A DNA stretch of 64,000 nt from contig CAYNBT010000002.1 of NCBI GenBank assembly GCA_964396025.1, positions 62,001 to 126,000 on the forward strand. Reading direction: 5' to 3'. Below the pieces are notes generated by a model. It was given only the letters and a program-made list of their open reading frames with translations, searched no databases and was not told where the DNA came from. A program made the position numbers and the translations under genes. Source of the DNA: CAYNBT01 sp964396025. Its GTDB lineage: Bacteria; Patescibacteriota; WWE3; UBA101185; UBA10185. Positions 26,999-35,863 of this stretch are shown piece after piece (position 1 is the stretch's first letter; each line of letters opens with the position of its first letter).

Positions 26999-28213
26999 AT
27001 GAGATTAAGGACAGTAATCGTATTTTCACTAATAACCTTAGTTGTCTTTTCTGCAGCTCCTGCGGTGTTGGCGCATTACATGCCCTTTGGTGGTACAGAA
27101 GAAGATACTCCAGCACCTGATGAGGAATTGGAAAGCAAAATCGAAGATTTACAAGAAAAGATAGAAGAATATGAAAAGAAGATTGGAAAACTGGAAAAGC
27201 AGGAACAGAGCCTTTCAAAAGATATTGAATACGCCAACAGTCAGATTAGCATTTTGGAATTAAAAGTTCAGTCTGTGCTAGCCCAAATTGAGCAAAAAAC
27301 CTCACAAATAGGTAGATTAGGTAATGACATTGAAAAACTTAGGAATCGTATTGAACGCCTAGGAGAATCAATTGATTACCAGCAGGACGTTTTGTCTGAA
27401 CGCATGCGTACACGCTACAAAGTATACGATAGTTCGCCTCTAGTAGTTCTTTTGGGAGGTACTACACTCAACAATTTGGTGCAAAAAACCAAATATCTAA
27501 AATCAATGGAAATTCAAGACACAAAATTGGTAAAAGAAATGAAAAGGACAAAAGAAGATTTTAGTCTTCAAAAAACCTTGTTTGAGCAAAAAAAGGCTCA
27601 AGCGGAAGATCTGAAGGCACAGATCGAGCAAGAAAAAAACAACTTAGTAAGTTATCAGAATGAACTTGAGCGCCAAAAGAAGGATAAGGAAGAATTACTT
27701 AGAAAAACCGAGAATGACGAAAACAAATATCAGCAGCTTCTTGCTCAAGTAAAGTCAGAGCTAGCTGCCTTGCAACTTGCCATTGATTTGCCTTCCGGTG
27801 ATGGCGAAGAGGTTGAGGAAGGGGATGTAATTGGTTTCATGGGTAATACAGGGTGTTCTTCAGGACCACATTTGCACTTTGGGTATGTTAAAGATGGCCG
27901 TTCTAGGGATCCTCTTCCTGAGTTAAATAAAGGTAATCTGAAGTGGCCGGTTTCCAACTGGCAAATAACACAATACTTTGGTGAAAACTACTCCTTTTAT
28001 ATGAACAATTTTGGAATTCCCGGGCACGACGCACTGGACATTGTGAGCAGTTCTCAATGGTCAGGTGCACCGGTGAAAGCAGCTAAGGATGGGGTGCTGT
28101 ATTATGCACAGGATGCCAAAGTTTACTGCCCTGGGCTAAACAACTCCATCGGTAAGGGAGCGATTATTGATCACGGAGACAATGAGCGAACAATCTATTG
28201 GCATCTTCAGTAA
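26999..28213 (+). CDS. EnvC-like coiled-coil M23 peptidase with circularly permuted catalytic domain
   Basis: A signal peptide (about 1-25) is followed by a long coiled coil (about 40-260) as in EnvC/PcsB-type FtsX partners, so this is the likely extracytoplasmic hydrolase or activator of FtsEX. The M23 domain is in an unusual order. The segment with GFMGNTG and HLHF (H291, H293), normally last, comes first (about 275-300). Then follows WPVSNWQITQYFG (from about 316), then GHDALD (H343, D347), and the chain ends at H402 in YWHLQ. All zinc ligands and the catalytic His are present, but the natural C-terminal half has moved in front. The stop falls exactly where the permuted half would have continued. 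Confidence 0.8.
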   Translation: MRLRTVIVFSLITLVVFSAAPAVLAHYMPFGGTEEDTPAPDEELESKIEDLQEKIEEYEKKIGKLEKQEQSLSKDIEYANSQISILELKVQSVLAQIEQKTSQIGRLGNDIEKLRNRIERLGESIDYQQDVLSERMRTRYKVYDSSPLVVLLGGTTLNNLVQKTKYLKSMEIQDTKLVKEMKRTKEDFSLQKTLFEQKKAQAEDLKAQIEQEKNNLVSYQNELERQKKDKEELLRKTENDENKYQQLLAQVKSELAALQLAIDLPSGDGEEVEEGDVIGFMGNTGCSSGPHLHFGYVKDGRSRDPLPELNKGNLKWPVSNWQITQYFGENYSFYMNNFGIPGHDALDIVSSSQWSGAPVKAAKDGVLYYAQDAKVYCPGLNNSIGKGAIIDHGDNERTIYWHLQ

Positions 28214-28260
28214 TTCTATTTCTGTTAGAAACTTAGCCCTTTATCTTACTCTGCAGGAAG

Positions 28261-28266
28261 TATAGA
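28261..28266 (+). promoter_or_regulatory. Possible -10 box before the secreted protein at 28275
   Basis: TATAGA lies 8 bases before the ATG, with no ribosome site in between. It is weaker than the other examples. Confidence 0.3.
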
Positions 28267-28274
28267 TTCCGAGT

Positions 28275-28757
28275 ATGTGCAACAAAATAATACAAACAGT
28301 AGTGATGTTTGTGGTTTTTATACGCGTGTTTTTGAATTGTCCTGAAGTGGATGCTAAGGAATCAACTCCTTCCGTCAAGTTGGAAACACACTTGTTGGGC
28401 GAATCAAGGGAAGTTAATCTACTTTTAGATTCAGAGGATTCGTTTAGAGTACGTCCAAATGCTACAGTGGGAGGCATGCAGGTATGGGATTCTAGAATGC
28501 AGCGCTGGGTAGAAAATGTCGGTTTGTGGTCACAGTTGCCTCAAGTTTCGGGCAGCATCAAAATGCGTTTTAGCAAATCAGGCTTTCCAAAAAAGATTTT
28601 CAATCTAATTTTCCAAGATCCTATTACAGCTAAACTTTATTATTCCCCTCAGTACACGGTTTGGAGTGCCTACTATGTACAAAATTATCTGAGTTCGTTA
28701 AACAGTAACCTAGATGAGCAAAACGAATCTTCGGCTAGTAAAGTATGGGGATGGTAG
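28275..28757 (+). CDS. Secreted or anchored protein of unknown function
   Basis: The 160-residue protein has an N-terminal hydrophobic segment (about 6-24) ending at a plausible signal cleavage region (VDAKES). The rest is beta-rich, with a WDSRMQRWVENVGLW segment and no catalytic motif. It lies 10 bases before vanZ on the same strand, so they probably share a transcript. Function unknown. Confidence 0.6.
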   Translation: MCNKIIQTVVMFVVFIRVFLNCPEVDAKESTPSVKLETHLLGESREVNLLLDSEDSFRVRPNATVGGMQVWDSRMQRWVENVGLWSQLPQVSGSIKMRFSKSGFPKKIFNLIFQDPITAKLYYSPQYTVWSAYYVQNYLSSLNSNLDEQNESSASKVWGW

Positions 28758-28766
28758 AATTGGTGG

Positions 28767-29138
28767 ATGCAGGTTTTAAAAAGATGGCTTCCATCTATAC
28801 TAATGTGCACACTTATTTTTGTGTCTTCATCCTTGCCCGGTGCCTCTGTGTCCGGAAACGGAGATGTAGATTACTCAGCTCACAAATTTGCGCATACAGT
28901 AGTGTTTTCTCTGTTATGCTTCACTTTCTACAGGGCCACCAAAAACCCTGCAGGTGCAGCTGCTTTAACATCCTTGTATGGGGTTTTGGATGAGTTTCAT
29001 CAGACGTTTGTCTTGACACGATCAGGTAATATAATTGATGTAGCTGTGGATACGTCCGCAGCAGTTGTAACTGCCGTTGTTTTATGGAAATACTTTCACT
29101 TTCTGCCGAACAAACTCAAGATTTGGCTAAACGAATAG
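28767..29138 (+). CDS. VanZ-like membrane protein
   Basis: The 123-residue protein has about four hydrophobic helices and the VanZ family pattern: SSLPG after helix 1, AHKFAHTVVFSLL in the middle, and YGVLDEFHQTFV followed by DVAVDTSA. In vancomycin-resistant enterococci VanZ gives low-level teicoplanin resistance; family members in other bacteria have no settled role. Its 3' end overlaps tsaE by 55 bases in another frame. Confidence 0.8.
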   Translation: MQVLKRWLPSILMCTLIFVSSSLPGASVSGNGDVDYSAHKFAHTVVFSLLCFTFYRATKNPAGAAALTSLYGVLDEFHQTFVLTRSGNIIDVAVDTSAAVVTAVVLWKYFHFLPNKLKIWLNE

Positions 29139-29527
29139 CTTCTAGGCTGGTTCCGGGCGATGTTTTGGCGTTATATGGGGATCTAGGGGCTGGTAAAACC
29201 ACTTTTACTAACTTCTTAGTGCAGGGTTTGAATATAAACGCAAGAGTTCAGAGTCCGACCTTTGTAATTGCGCGTTGCTATCAAGGGAACGGTATGAATG
29301 GGATTTGTAAGGTACATCATGCGGATTTATATAGACTAGCTAATGAAGTGGAACTTGCTGATTTGGGCATACACGAGCTTTTTGGCGAGTCAGATTCTAT
29401 ACTCGTGGTAGAGTGGCCCGAGTTTCTTGAGCAACAACTGCCTGCAAATACAATAAAAATTAGATTTACACTTTTGGAAGATGGAAACCGAAAAATATAT
29501 GTGGAAAATACAAATAGATTCAACTAA
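29084..29527 (+). CDS. tsaE: tRNA threonylcarbamoyladenosine biosynthesis ATPase TsaE
   Basis: TsaE is the P-loop ATPase of the t6A37 pathway and works with TsaB and TsaD. Walker A is GDLGAGKTTF at about 32-41. The switch region SPTFVIARCY and HHADLYRL follow, and Walker B-like VVEWPEFL lies near 107-114. The 147-residue length is normal. A short tsaB-like gene overlaps its 3' end; tsaD is not in the window. Confidence 0.9.
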   Translation: MEILSLSAEQTQDLAKRIASRLVPGDVLALYGDLGAGKTTFTNFLVQGLNINARVQSPTFVIARCYQGNGMNGICKVHHADLYRLANEVELADLGIHELFGESDSILVVEWPEFLEQQLPANTIKIRFTLLEDGNRKIYVENTNRFN

Positions 29528-29840
29528 AAGACGTGAGGCGATCGTTGCTCTTTTTAAGGTTACAGGCGGTATAGAAACGTTGGTGGCTTCCAAGGAGGGT
29601 GATCTAGATATTGTATCTGCAATCAAGGAACTCCTTACAGAGAATAATCTGAAGTTAGCTGATGTTTCTGAAGTTAAGCCTGTTTTGGGTCCTGGCTCAT
29701 ACACCGGTCTCAGAAATGGCGTAACAGTTGCTAACACGCTTAGTTGGGCATTAGGAAAAAAAGAGTTGAAAGATTTGGACGTTCCTTTGTATGGATCAGA
29801 ACCCAATATAAGTGAACGCAAGGAAAAATCTCTAAATTAA
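29499..29840 (+). CDS. tsaB: Half-length TsaB-like protein
   Basis: The 113-residue chain matches the N-terminal half of TsaB: an opening strand with IDSTKR and the family hallmark GPGSYTGLRNGVT (about 64-76). Normal TsaB has about 220 residues and two actin-like lobes; here the second lobe is absent, and the frame ends before an unrelated epimerase promoter. The start at 29499 is chosen because MWKIQIDS matches the usual TsaB opening; an ATG at 29481 is also in frame. Because TsaB is a scaffold for TsaD rather than the catalyst, a one-lobe version may still work. Confidence 0.7.
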   Translation: MWKIQIDSTKRREAIVALFKVTGGIETLVASKEGDLDIVSAIKELLTENNLKLADVSEVKPVLGPGSYTGLRNGVTVANTLSWALGKKELKDLDVPLYGSEPNISERKEKSLN

Positions 29841-29875
29841 AGCAATTAACCCTAGAACCCTTTGCCTGCTAGTTG

Positions 29876-29881
29876 TAAAAT
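29876..29881 (+). promoter_or_regulatory. -10 box of a probable leaderless promoter
   Basis: TAAAAT lies 6 bases before the ATG of the epimerase, with no ribosome site. Confidence 0.4.
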
Positions 29882-29887
29882 ACACAT

Positions 29888-30967
29888 ATGAAAATTCTTG
29901 TCACTGGAGCAGCAGGTTTTATTGCCAGTTATGTTAGCCGTAAATTGCTGTGGCGTGGGGATGAGGTTGTAGGCATAGATAACTTTAGTGATTACTATGG
30001 ACGGGATTGTAAAGAATTCAATGTAGATCTAACCAGACTAGCGGCAGGGTTATCCCCTGAAACATATAGCAATGAGCTCATTTCTCCAGTTTATACTGCG
30101 TTAGTAAAGTATTATCCCGAGGCTACCCGCGTAGCTCAATCAAACTTTGTTTTTGAGGAAGTGGACATAACAAACTATCCTTTACTGGAACAATTGTTTG
30201 CTTTGCACCAGTTTGACGCCGTTATCCACTTGGGTGCTATGGCCGGAGTTCCGTATTCAACAAAAAATCCACTTCTTTATACAAATGTGAATGTGCAAGG
30301 AACCACTAACCTTTTAGATCTGTGTGTAAAGCATGGCGTTAAAAAGTTTATCTTTGGCTCCTCGTCCTCGGTGTATGGAAATCGCGACGACAAGAAAGTT
30401 GAAGAATCTGACGATGTCTCGCGTGCTGTTTCTGTGTATGGGGCTTCCAAAGTAGCTGGGGAAGTGATTAGCCACGCTTTTACTTCGGTGTTTGATCTTG
30501 CGGTTACGGTCATTAGAATCTTTGGTCCGATCTATGGTCCACTGCAACGTCCTTATGGCATGATTCACCAGCGCGCAATTAATTATGTACATAACAACAA
30601 AGAGCTAACCATTTATGGAAAAAAAGGTCTTGAGACAGCAAAGGACAGTACATATATCGACGATGAGGTGAATGGTATTTTGTTAGCACTTGATGCGGAT
30701 TTTAAATTTGAAGTATTCAATATTGGAACCTCTAACCCTCTGCCTATAAGTGTTTGGCTTGATGCAATACAAAAGGCATATGGAAAACCCGTTCCTTACA
30801 AAATTGTTGATGCGGACAAAGCAGACGTGGTTTCAAGCGCAAATATAAGCAAAGCTCAGCGTATGCTAAATTACAATCCACAAATGGACATGTATGAAGG
30901 CGTAAGGCGCCAAGTAGAAATTTTCAAGCTAATGCCCCTGTGGTATCAGCAGATGACTAATGTCTAA
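29888..30967 (+). CDS. NAD-dependent sugar epimerase (UDP-glucuronate 4-epimerase-like)
   Basis: This is an extended short-chain dehydrogenase. The NAD-binding GAAGFIA lies at about 7-13, SSSSVYG carries the catalytic Ser near 158-164, and the catalytic YxxxK lies in SVYGASKVAGE near 182-192. The 359-residue length and the GIDNFSDYYGR segment are close to UDP-glucuronate 4-epimerases, though UDP-glucose 4-epimerase is possible. A GT2 transferase follows after six bases, so the product is probably a sugar nucleotide for surface polysaccharide. Confidence 0.85.
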   Translation: MKILVTGAAGFIASYVSRKLLWRGDEVVGIDNFSDYYGRDCKEFNVDLTRLAAGLSPETYSNELISPVYTALVKYYPEATRVAQSNFVFEEVDITNYPLLEQLFALHQFDAVIHLGAMAGVPYSTKNPLLYTNVNVQGTTNLLDLCVKHGVKKFIFGSSSSVYGNRDDKKVEESDDVSRAVSVYGASKVAGEVISHAFTSVFDLAVTVIRIFGPIYGPLQRPYGMIHQRAINYVHNNKELTIYGKKGLETAKDSTYIDDEVNGILLALDADFKFEVFNIGTSNPLPISVWLDAIQKAYGKPVPYKIVDADKADVVSSANISKAQRMLNYNPQMDMYEGVRRQVEIFKLMPLWYQQMTNV

Positions 30968-30973
30968 AAACAT

Positions 30974-31942
30974 ATGGAACACAAGAAACTAATTTCAATC
31001 GTAATTCCTTGCTATAACGAGGAGAAAAATATCAACAGAACATTAGATGATTTGCTGGTATTGGCTAAAAACTCCAGATCTTATGATTTTGAAATAATTG
31101 CTGTAAACGATGGTAGTAAAGATGGGACATGGGGCGTGATAAAAAGTTATGCGGCGAGAGAAAATATGGTGCGGGGTATAAATCTTATGACAAACTTTGG
31201 GCAAAGCGCTGCGTATCAAGCGGGATTTGATTTGTCTAAAGGCGATTTTGTGATTACGGTTTCGGCAGATTTAGAAATACCTCTAGAAAATATTCATAAG
31301 GTTATAGATAAACTGGAAGAAGGTTACGATTTTGTAAACACCAACAGAAGCGGCCGTTGGAATGAGGAAAAAGCTGCAAGACAGGTCAAAAGCGGATTAG
31401 CAAATAAACTGATTGCAAAGATTTCGGGAGTGCAAATGCTTGATCGTGGTTCTGGGATGAAAGGTTTTACCAGAGTTATCGTGGAAAACCTCAATTTCTA
31501 TGGCGAAATGCACAGGTTTATTCCCGATTATGCTTCTGTGTTTGGCGCAAAAATGACGGAATTTGATGTGGAATTTAAAGATCGCGATTTTGGGGTTTCG
31601 GCTTACTCCGGACACAAACGCACGATCAAAGTACTACTTGATCTAATGACTTTGGCGTTTATGATCTACTTTGCCAAGAAACCTTTTTACATGATGCCCG
31701 GTAGATTGTTTGGTTTTACGGGTGCTGTAATTTCAGGAGTAGGGGGTTTGGCAGGATTTTATCTTTTTGTGCTAAAGGTTTTGGGATACAGCATCGGCAA
31801 CAGGCCCTTACTGATTGCCTCGGCACTCATGATTATTGTGGGTATCCAATCAATCATGTTTGGTATGCTTGGCGAACTTATGATGCGGACCTATTTTGAG
31901 AGTTCAGGTCGTAAACCATACAGCACTAGAGAACAGGTATAG
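30974..31942 (+). CDS. Family 2 glycosyltransferase, DPM1/ArnC type
   Basis: The GT-A catalytic domain starts with SIVIPCYNEEKNI and carries VNDGSKDGT (about 46-54) and a SADLE site near 95-99 for the metal and nucleotide sugar. Two C-terminal membrane helices (about 235-310) place it with undecaprenyl-phosphate or dolichyl-phosphate sugar transferases. It probably transfers a sugar from a nucleotide donor to a lipid carrier. The upstream epimerase would supply the donor, and the GT-C proteins elsewhere in the window could use such a lipid-linked sugar. Confidence 0.85.
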   Translation: MEHKKLISIVIPCYNEEKNINRTLDDLLVLAKNSRSYDFEIIAVNDGSKDGTWGVIKSYAARENMVRGINLMTNFGQSAAYQAGFDLSKGDFVITVSADLEIPLENIHKVIDKLEEGYDFVNTNRSGRWNEEKAARQVKSGLANKLIAKISGVQMLDRGSGMKGFTRVIVENLNFYGEMHRFIPDYASVFGAKMTEFDVEFKDRDFGVSAYSGHKRTIKVLLDLMTLAFMIYFAKKPFYMMPGRLFGFTGAVISGVGGLAGFYLFVLKVLGYSIGNRPLLIASALMIIVGIQSIMFGMLGELMMRTYFESSGRKPYSTREQV

Positions 31943-31948
31943 TCGCAT

Positions 31949-31977
31949 TTGCAAATTTAGCACCTATAGTATACGAT
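31949..31977 (+). promoter_or_regulatory. CCYATAGTR-type promoter of gene 32016
   Basis: TTGCAA (31949-31954), a 17-base spacer and TACGAT (31972-31977). The bases just before the -10 box read CCTATAGTA, the motif shared with the promoters at 41964, 42591, 43736 and 44848. Confidence 0.6.
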
Positions 31978-32015
31978 CACATTAGAATTCACTTTAACCC
32001 TTAAGGAGGGTGTCT

Positions 32016-32459
32016 ATGTGTTATCAAGCTGAGTTTGTGATTACGGTACGTCCGATTAATGATCCCTTTAGATTTGCTTTTAGACAAAGTATACCATCCG
32101 ATGTTTTTGATTTAATGACCTGTCCTGCGCATCTTTACCCTCATCTTTTTGTTCATGGTTTAGCTGTGCATGAAGATAGTGTTGATATTATTTTTCACTG
32201 CGCTTGTGGGGCCATACAAACGCTAGCGATAGTAAATGTTGGTCATATTTACAGGCAGAACCAGCTCTCACTACACGCTAACGCACTTGCCGCTGGTTAT
32301 ACGTCCAAGGATGAGTATCCTCAATATATACTCGCAGAAATCCTTTTTGATATGATGCATTATATCAGGGCACAAGCGCGAATGGGTTATGCTATCAATG
32401 AGTATGCAAATGAGATAGGTAGACAAATCTATGAAGGGGCTGTTGAGCGTAAAAACTAA
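32016..32459 (+). CDS. Unknown soluble protein, 147 residues
   Basis: No family is recognised. There is no signal peptide or membrane segment. A HCACGA segment with two cysteines near 65-70 and a Tyr/His-rich C-terminal helix are visible. The AAGGAGG at 32003-32009 places the start at the ATG 32016. The gene is monocistronic: it has its own promoter with the CCTATAGTA element, a strong ribosome site and a U-tailed hairpin right after the stop. That design matches the four unknown genes at 42-45.7 kb. Confidence 0.65.
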   Translation: MCYQAEFVITVRPINDPFRFAFRQSIPSDVFDLMTCPAHLYPHLFVHGLAVHEDSVDIIFHCACGAIQTLAIVNVGHIYRQNQLSLHANALAAGYTSKDEYPQYILAEILFDMMHYIRAQARMGYAINEYANEIGRQIYEGAVERKN

Positions 32460-32474
32460 GAGTCAAAATATTTA

Positions 32475-32504
32475 GGGAAATTCCACAAAGAGTTTCCCTT
32501 TTTT
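32475..32504 (+). terminator. Intrinsic terminator of gene 32016
   Basis: Arms GGGAAATTC and GAGTTTCCC (one G-T pair), six-base loop, followed by a run of T residues. Confidence 0.85.
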
Positions 32505-33642
32505 ATGGGCGCCAAATATGAAATCCGTCGCGCCAAGGTAATAAGTAACTGTAATAAAACAACCAAAACCCCCCCGCCACCAACAGAAAGGTAAGAAATG
32601 CCTTGATCTTTGACGATTGCAATGTGCTGGCATAAGAATATGTACCAAGCAAAAACACAGGTAAGAACCACATAAGGTATGTTCTATTCAACACCGGCGT
32701 AAACAAGTAAAAGCACAAAAACGTTATAGTAATCAATATGTATTCATCCTGTAATAATTCAAACACTTTGCCAGTACGCAAAAGAGACGCAAGCAGTATT
32801 AATAACACACTAAGTATGGGTCCGCTAAACATTGCCAAGTAGGTATAAACCTTGAATGGGATTATCTGAAAAAGTTCAACATCATAAAAGTAACTAATAT
32901 AAAACAAAAACGGTCTGCCCTGAATAAATCTCTCTCCGTGAATCAAAACTGAGCCTTCCAAAAATGTTCTAATATCATAAAAAAACGGTGCACAAATCGC
33001 TAAGCCTGTGATAATTGCTGCCGCCAAAAAATGCTTGGGGTTTTTGCTTTTTAACAAGAGCACGGGTAGTGCAATAATAGGGAAGGTTTTTACAGACACT
33101 GCTATTGCAAAAAAAGTTCCGGAAACAACACTGTCCTTTTTTAATGTAACTAATGCTGCCAGCATAAAAAATATCGGAAGTGGGTCCATATACACATAAT
33201 TTTGTTTGAAGTAAAAATATGGATTCCAAAACCAAATCCACAACGCAGCAAGTAGCACAGCATAATTCTTCTGATACAAAAGCTTGTACAGCAGAATGCC
33301 AACACCTATATCGGCAAGCAAAACTGGTATTTTTTGTAAGAACACTGTAGGCACTTTTGTTAGCAGCGACAATATAATGGCAACGCTGTTTATGTACATC
33401 AGCATTGGAAGATATGCAAACCCGTGACTTCCGGGATCATTAGGATTGTTGAATGATTGCACTGTACGCTCATAAGGGTTTCGGCCCTCCAGTAGGTCGG
33501 TGGAGGCGTCTGTGTATGCTTCTATATCTTTTCCAATTTGGGAGAACATTGGAATTCTATCTGCAATTGCTATTAGGAAGATTATGCATAAAATACCGTT
33601 TTTGAAGAGTTTTAGGTACATGTCTTTTTTATTCTGCACCAT
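32503..33642 (-). CDS. GT-C membrane glycosyltransferase (GT87/mannosyltransferase-like)
   Basis: The protein has about nine or ten hydrophobic segments and the GT-C feature of acidic residues in the first outer loop (DIEAYTDAS, followed by GRNPYE). GT-C enzymes add sugars from lipid-phosphate donors on the outer membrane face. The longest frame would begin at 33684, but that start overlaps the murF start on the other strand. I use the ATG at 33642, just before the first helix; an ATG at 33621 is also possible. It faces the terminator of gene 32016. Confidence 0.7.
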   Translation of the reverse strand: MVQNKKDMYLKLFKNGILCIIFLIAIADRIPMFSQIGKDIEAYTDASTDLLEGRNPYERTVQSFNNPNDPGSHGFAYLPMLMYINSVAIILSLLTKVPTVFLQKIPVLLADIGVGILLYKLLYQKNYAVLLAALWIWFWNPYFYFKQNYVYMDPLPIFFMLAALVTLKKDSVVSGTFFAIAVSVKTFPIIALPVLLLKSKNPKHFLAAAIITGLAICAPFFYDIRTFLEGSVLIHGERFIQGRPFLFYISYFYDVELFQIIPFKVYTYLAMFSGPILSVLLILLASLLRTGKVFELLQDEYILITITFLCFYLFTPVLNRTYLMWFLPVFLLGTYSYASTLQSSKIKAFLTFLLVAGGFWLFYYSYLLPWRDGFHIWRP

Positions 33643-33670
33643 ATGAAAATACCACAAAGTAGTTAATTGG

Positions 33671-33676
33671 TATAAT
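33671..33676 (+). promoter_or_regulatory. -10 box of a probable leaderless promoter (murF)
   Basis: A perfect TATAAT lies 6 bases before the murF ATG. No ribosome binding site fits between them. Confidence 0.55.
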
Positions 33677-33682
33677 GTTCCC

Positions 33683-34960
33683 ATGCTGTCATCAAATATT
33701 AAGAATGCAGTTTTAGAAGGTAAGTTTAGAGTTACTCTGGATACAAGACTTCTGCAACATGGTGACTATTTTGCAGCCATAAAAGGCGAAAAGTTTGATG
33801 GTCATGATTTTATAGCTAAGGCTTTGGAGCTTGGTGCTGCTGGTGTTTTGGAAGAAGAAGAAATCTATCAGCTTTGTTCACTCAAGTTAAACAAGATTAA
33901 GCCAAAGATTGTAGCCGTTACAGGTTCATCGGGCAAATCATCCACGGTTGCATTTGTGAGTTCTATTCTCTCAAAAAAATTTAAAGTAGCTGTGGGGAAT
34001 CTTAATACAAAATTGGGATTAAGTACTAATGTTCTTAACGACATGCCTCTAGCTTGTGACGTCTTCGTTGCAGAAATGGGTATGGATCAATACGGAGAAA
34101 TTGCAAGAACTGCACGTATGTTTCCACCTGACATTGCTGTAATCACAACGATAAATGAAATGCATCTTGGAAACTTAGGATCTATGGAAAACATTGTTAA
34201 AACCAAGTTTGGTATAGTGGACGAACTCAAAGTAGGTGGCGCAGTGCTTCTAAATCATGCTAATGCACATTGTCTTGAGGAAGCAAAGAAATACCCAGAC
34301 ACGCGTATTTTATGGTTTGGTCCGGACACTGCTGCTGATTTTAATTTTTCGAATATCTCGTTAGACCACACTAATATTTTGGGTGAGCACAACAAAATGA
34401 ACTTGCTGGCGGCTATAGGTGTGGCAAAGACCTTAGGAATGTCCAAAGACGAGATCATAGACGCGCTACCTGGCGTGACTTTGCCCAAGGGAAGATTAAA
34501 CAAACTAGAAGGACATGCAGGAAGCACTATCATTGATGACACCTATAACGCAGGTCCCGAATCCATGCATCAGGCACTTAAGGTTTTACACTCTTTTCCG
34601 GGACAAAGAAAAATAGCTATTTTGGGGGATATGCTGGAGTTAGGAGAGCGAGAAGAATCTGCTCACAAGGCTGTGGCCAAGCAGCTAAGCGATGCAGGTG
34701 TTGACGTTCTTATCTGTTCTGGAATGTTAGCCAAGATCATTTTTGAAAATGCAGATGTTCACAATAAATATTGGATTGAAAACTCAACGAAATTTGACGA
34801 GTTCCAAAAATCCGTTGACTTAAATCTTGGAAAAAATGATGTGGTATTGGTAAAAGGCTCCCAAGGAGCCCGTATGGAAAAGATAGTGAGATTGCTTCTC
34901 AAGGATCCGAATGATGCCTGCAGGCTTTTGGTGCGTCAAGATAAACGATGGTTAAATTAA
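33683..34960 (+). CDS. murF: UDP-MurNAc-tripeptide D-Ala-D-Ala ligase (MurF)
   Basis: MurF joins D-Ala-D-Ala to the UDP-MurNAc tripeptide in the cytoplasm, the last soluble precursor step of peptidoglycan. The ATP-binding motif TGSSGKSST lies at about 80-88. The Mur ligase central motif region AEMGMDQYGEIA follows near 131-142, and DDTYNAGPESM near 288-298 is characteristic of MurF. At 425 residues it is slightly short. It is isolated from other mur genes here, and its last four bases overlap the convergent C39-like gene. Confidence 0.9.
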   Translation: MLSSNIKNAVLEGKFRVTLDTRLLQHGDYFAAIKGEKFDGHDFIAKALELGAAGVLEEEEIYQLCSLKLNKIKPKIVAVTGSSGKSSTVAFVSSILSKKFKVAVGNLNTKLGLSTNVLNDMPLACDVFVAEMGMDQYGEIARTARMFPPDIAVITTINEMHLGNLGSMENIVKTKFGIVDELKVGGAVLLNHANAHCLEEAKKYPDTRILWFGPDTAADFNFSNISLDHTNILGEHNKMNLLAAIGVAKTLGMSKDEIIDALPGVTLPKGRLNKLEGHAGSTIIDDTYNAGPESMHQALKVLHSFPGQRKIAILGDMLELGEREESAHKAVAKQLSDAGVDVLICSGMLAKIIFENADVHNKYWIENSTKFDEFQKSVDLNLGKNDVVLVKGSQGARMEKIVRLLLKDPNDACRLLVRQDKRWLN

Positions 34961-35760
34961 TCTAGTCTTGTTGTGTATACAAAGTGTGCGCGTCCGTTAT
35001 CTTTTTCCGTTACGGCCTTCACAAAGACATCTAAAGATAACTCGATCTGGTTTGCTTCGTAAGCAGGATCCAAGACCTTAACAATTCCTTTGCCCGCTCC
35101 TGTTACACATACTAGATGCGTGCTTATCTGCCAACCATGAGAATATTTAGTCCTTATAACATCTTCTAAATGTGGTAGTTTGTGCATGTTTACGGAGGCA
35201 ATTATCATGCTGTTGCTACTAAGTGTGTGGAGGGCCTCGATCAGAGAACTCATAAATGCATCAGGTGTGTTAAAAAACATTGTATTCGCTTGTGTAGGTT
35301 GATCCGTTGCTTTGAGCTCGTGCAGGGTAGACATTAAACCCTTTGATTCCAGAAAGGCTCTGATTCCACGAGCATCAGACCCCCTGTCCAGCAAAAAAGT
35401 AGGCAGATACTCGGTGTTGTTTGGTTCCTTGAATGTTAGCGTGTAACGATCGTTCTGTTCTTTATCGCCGCCAAAACTTTCTACTATTTCCTTTGCCTTT
35501 GCTGCATCCTCCAACGGTTGGTTGCCTGAGAACATTACAGGCACTTCAAATAAATCACCCTTATGTTCCATTTGAGCTTGGATGAACGGTTTGGAGAATT
35601 TATTGAATTTTACAAACTCTTTTGTAACAGCCTCTGCGGAGATGTTGCTATGAGGGTCCAATTGCCACAAGGTTTGGGCAATGCAACACGGGCCGCAAGC
35701 GCTTTTGCTTAATGCTATAGGTAAGCTCAGTTTGAATTGATATGCAGATTTGGTGTTCAT
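34957..35760 (-). CDS. C39-like papain-fold cysteine peptidase candidate
   Basis: The Cys-box ACGPCCIAQTLWQ near residue 21-33 fits the nucleophile helix of C39-like peptidases. The late THLVCVTGAGKGIVKVLDPA supplies the His and the following Asp of such domains. There is no signal peptide or membrane segment, so it would act in the cytoplasm. The start at 35760 is a best guess; the frame stays open to 35817, where the promoter of the divergent gene lies. The neighbouring divergent gene encodes a second protein of the same general design. The substrate is unknown. Confidence 0.55.
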   Translation of the reverse strand: MNTKSAYQFKLSLPIALSKSACGPCCIAQTLWQLDPHSNISAEAVTKEFVKFNKFSKPFIQAQMEHKGDLFEVPVMFSGNQPLEDAAKAKEIVESFGGDKEQNDRYTLTFKEPNNTEYLPTFLLDRGSDARGIRAFLESKGLMSTLHELKATDQPTQANTMFFNTPDAFMSSLIEALHTLSSNSMIIASVNMHKLPHLEDVIRTKYSHGWQISTHLVCVTGAGKGIVKVLDPAYEANQIELSLDVFVKAVTEKDNGRAHFVYTTRLD

Positions 35761-35811
35761 AAAGCGTTTGGCAGGATCTAATTTTATTCTATTTGGTTCC
35801 CAAACGCAAAG

Positions 35812-35839
35812 TTGCAAATGGTAGGCGTTTTGTTATGAT
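35812..35839 (+). promoter_or_regulatory. Promoter candidate for gene 35864
   Basis: TTGCAA (35812-35817), a 16-base spacer and TATGAT (35834-35839). AAGGAGG follows at 35852-35858. Confidence 0.45.
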
Positions 35840-35863
35840 AAGAAAAATCTCAAGGAGGTTGAC

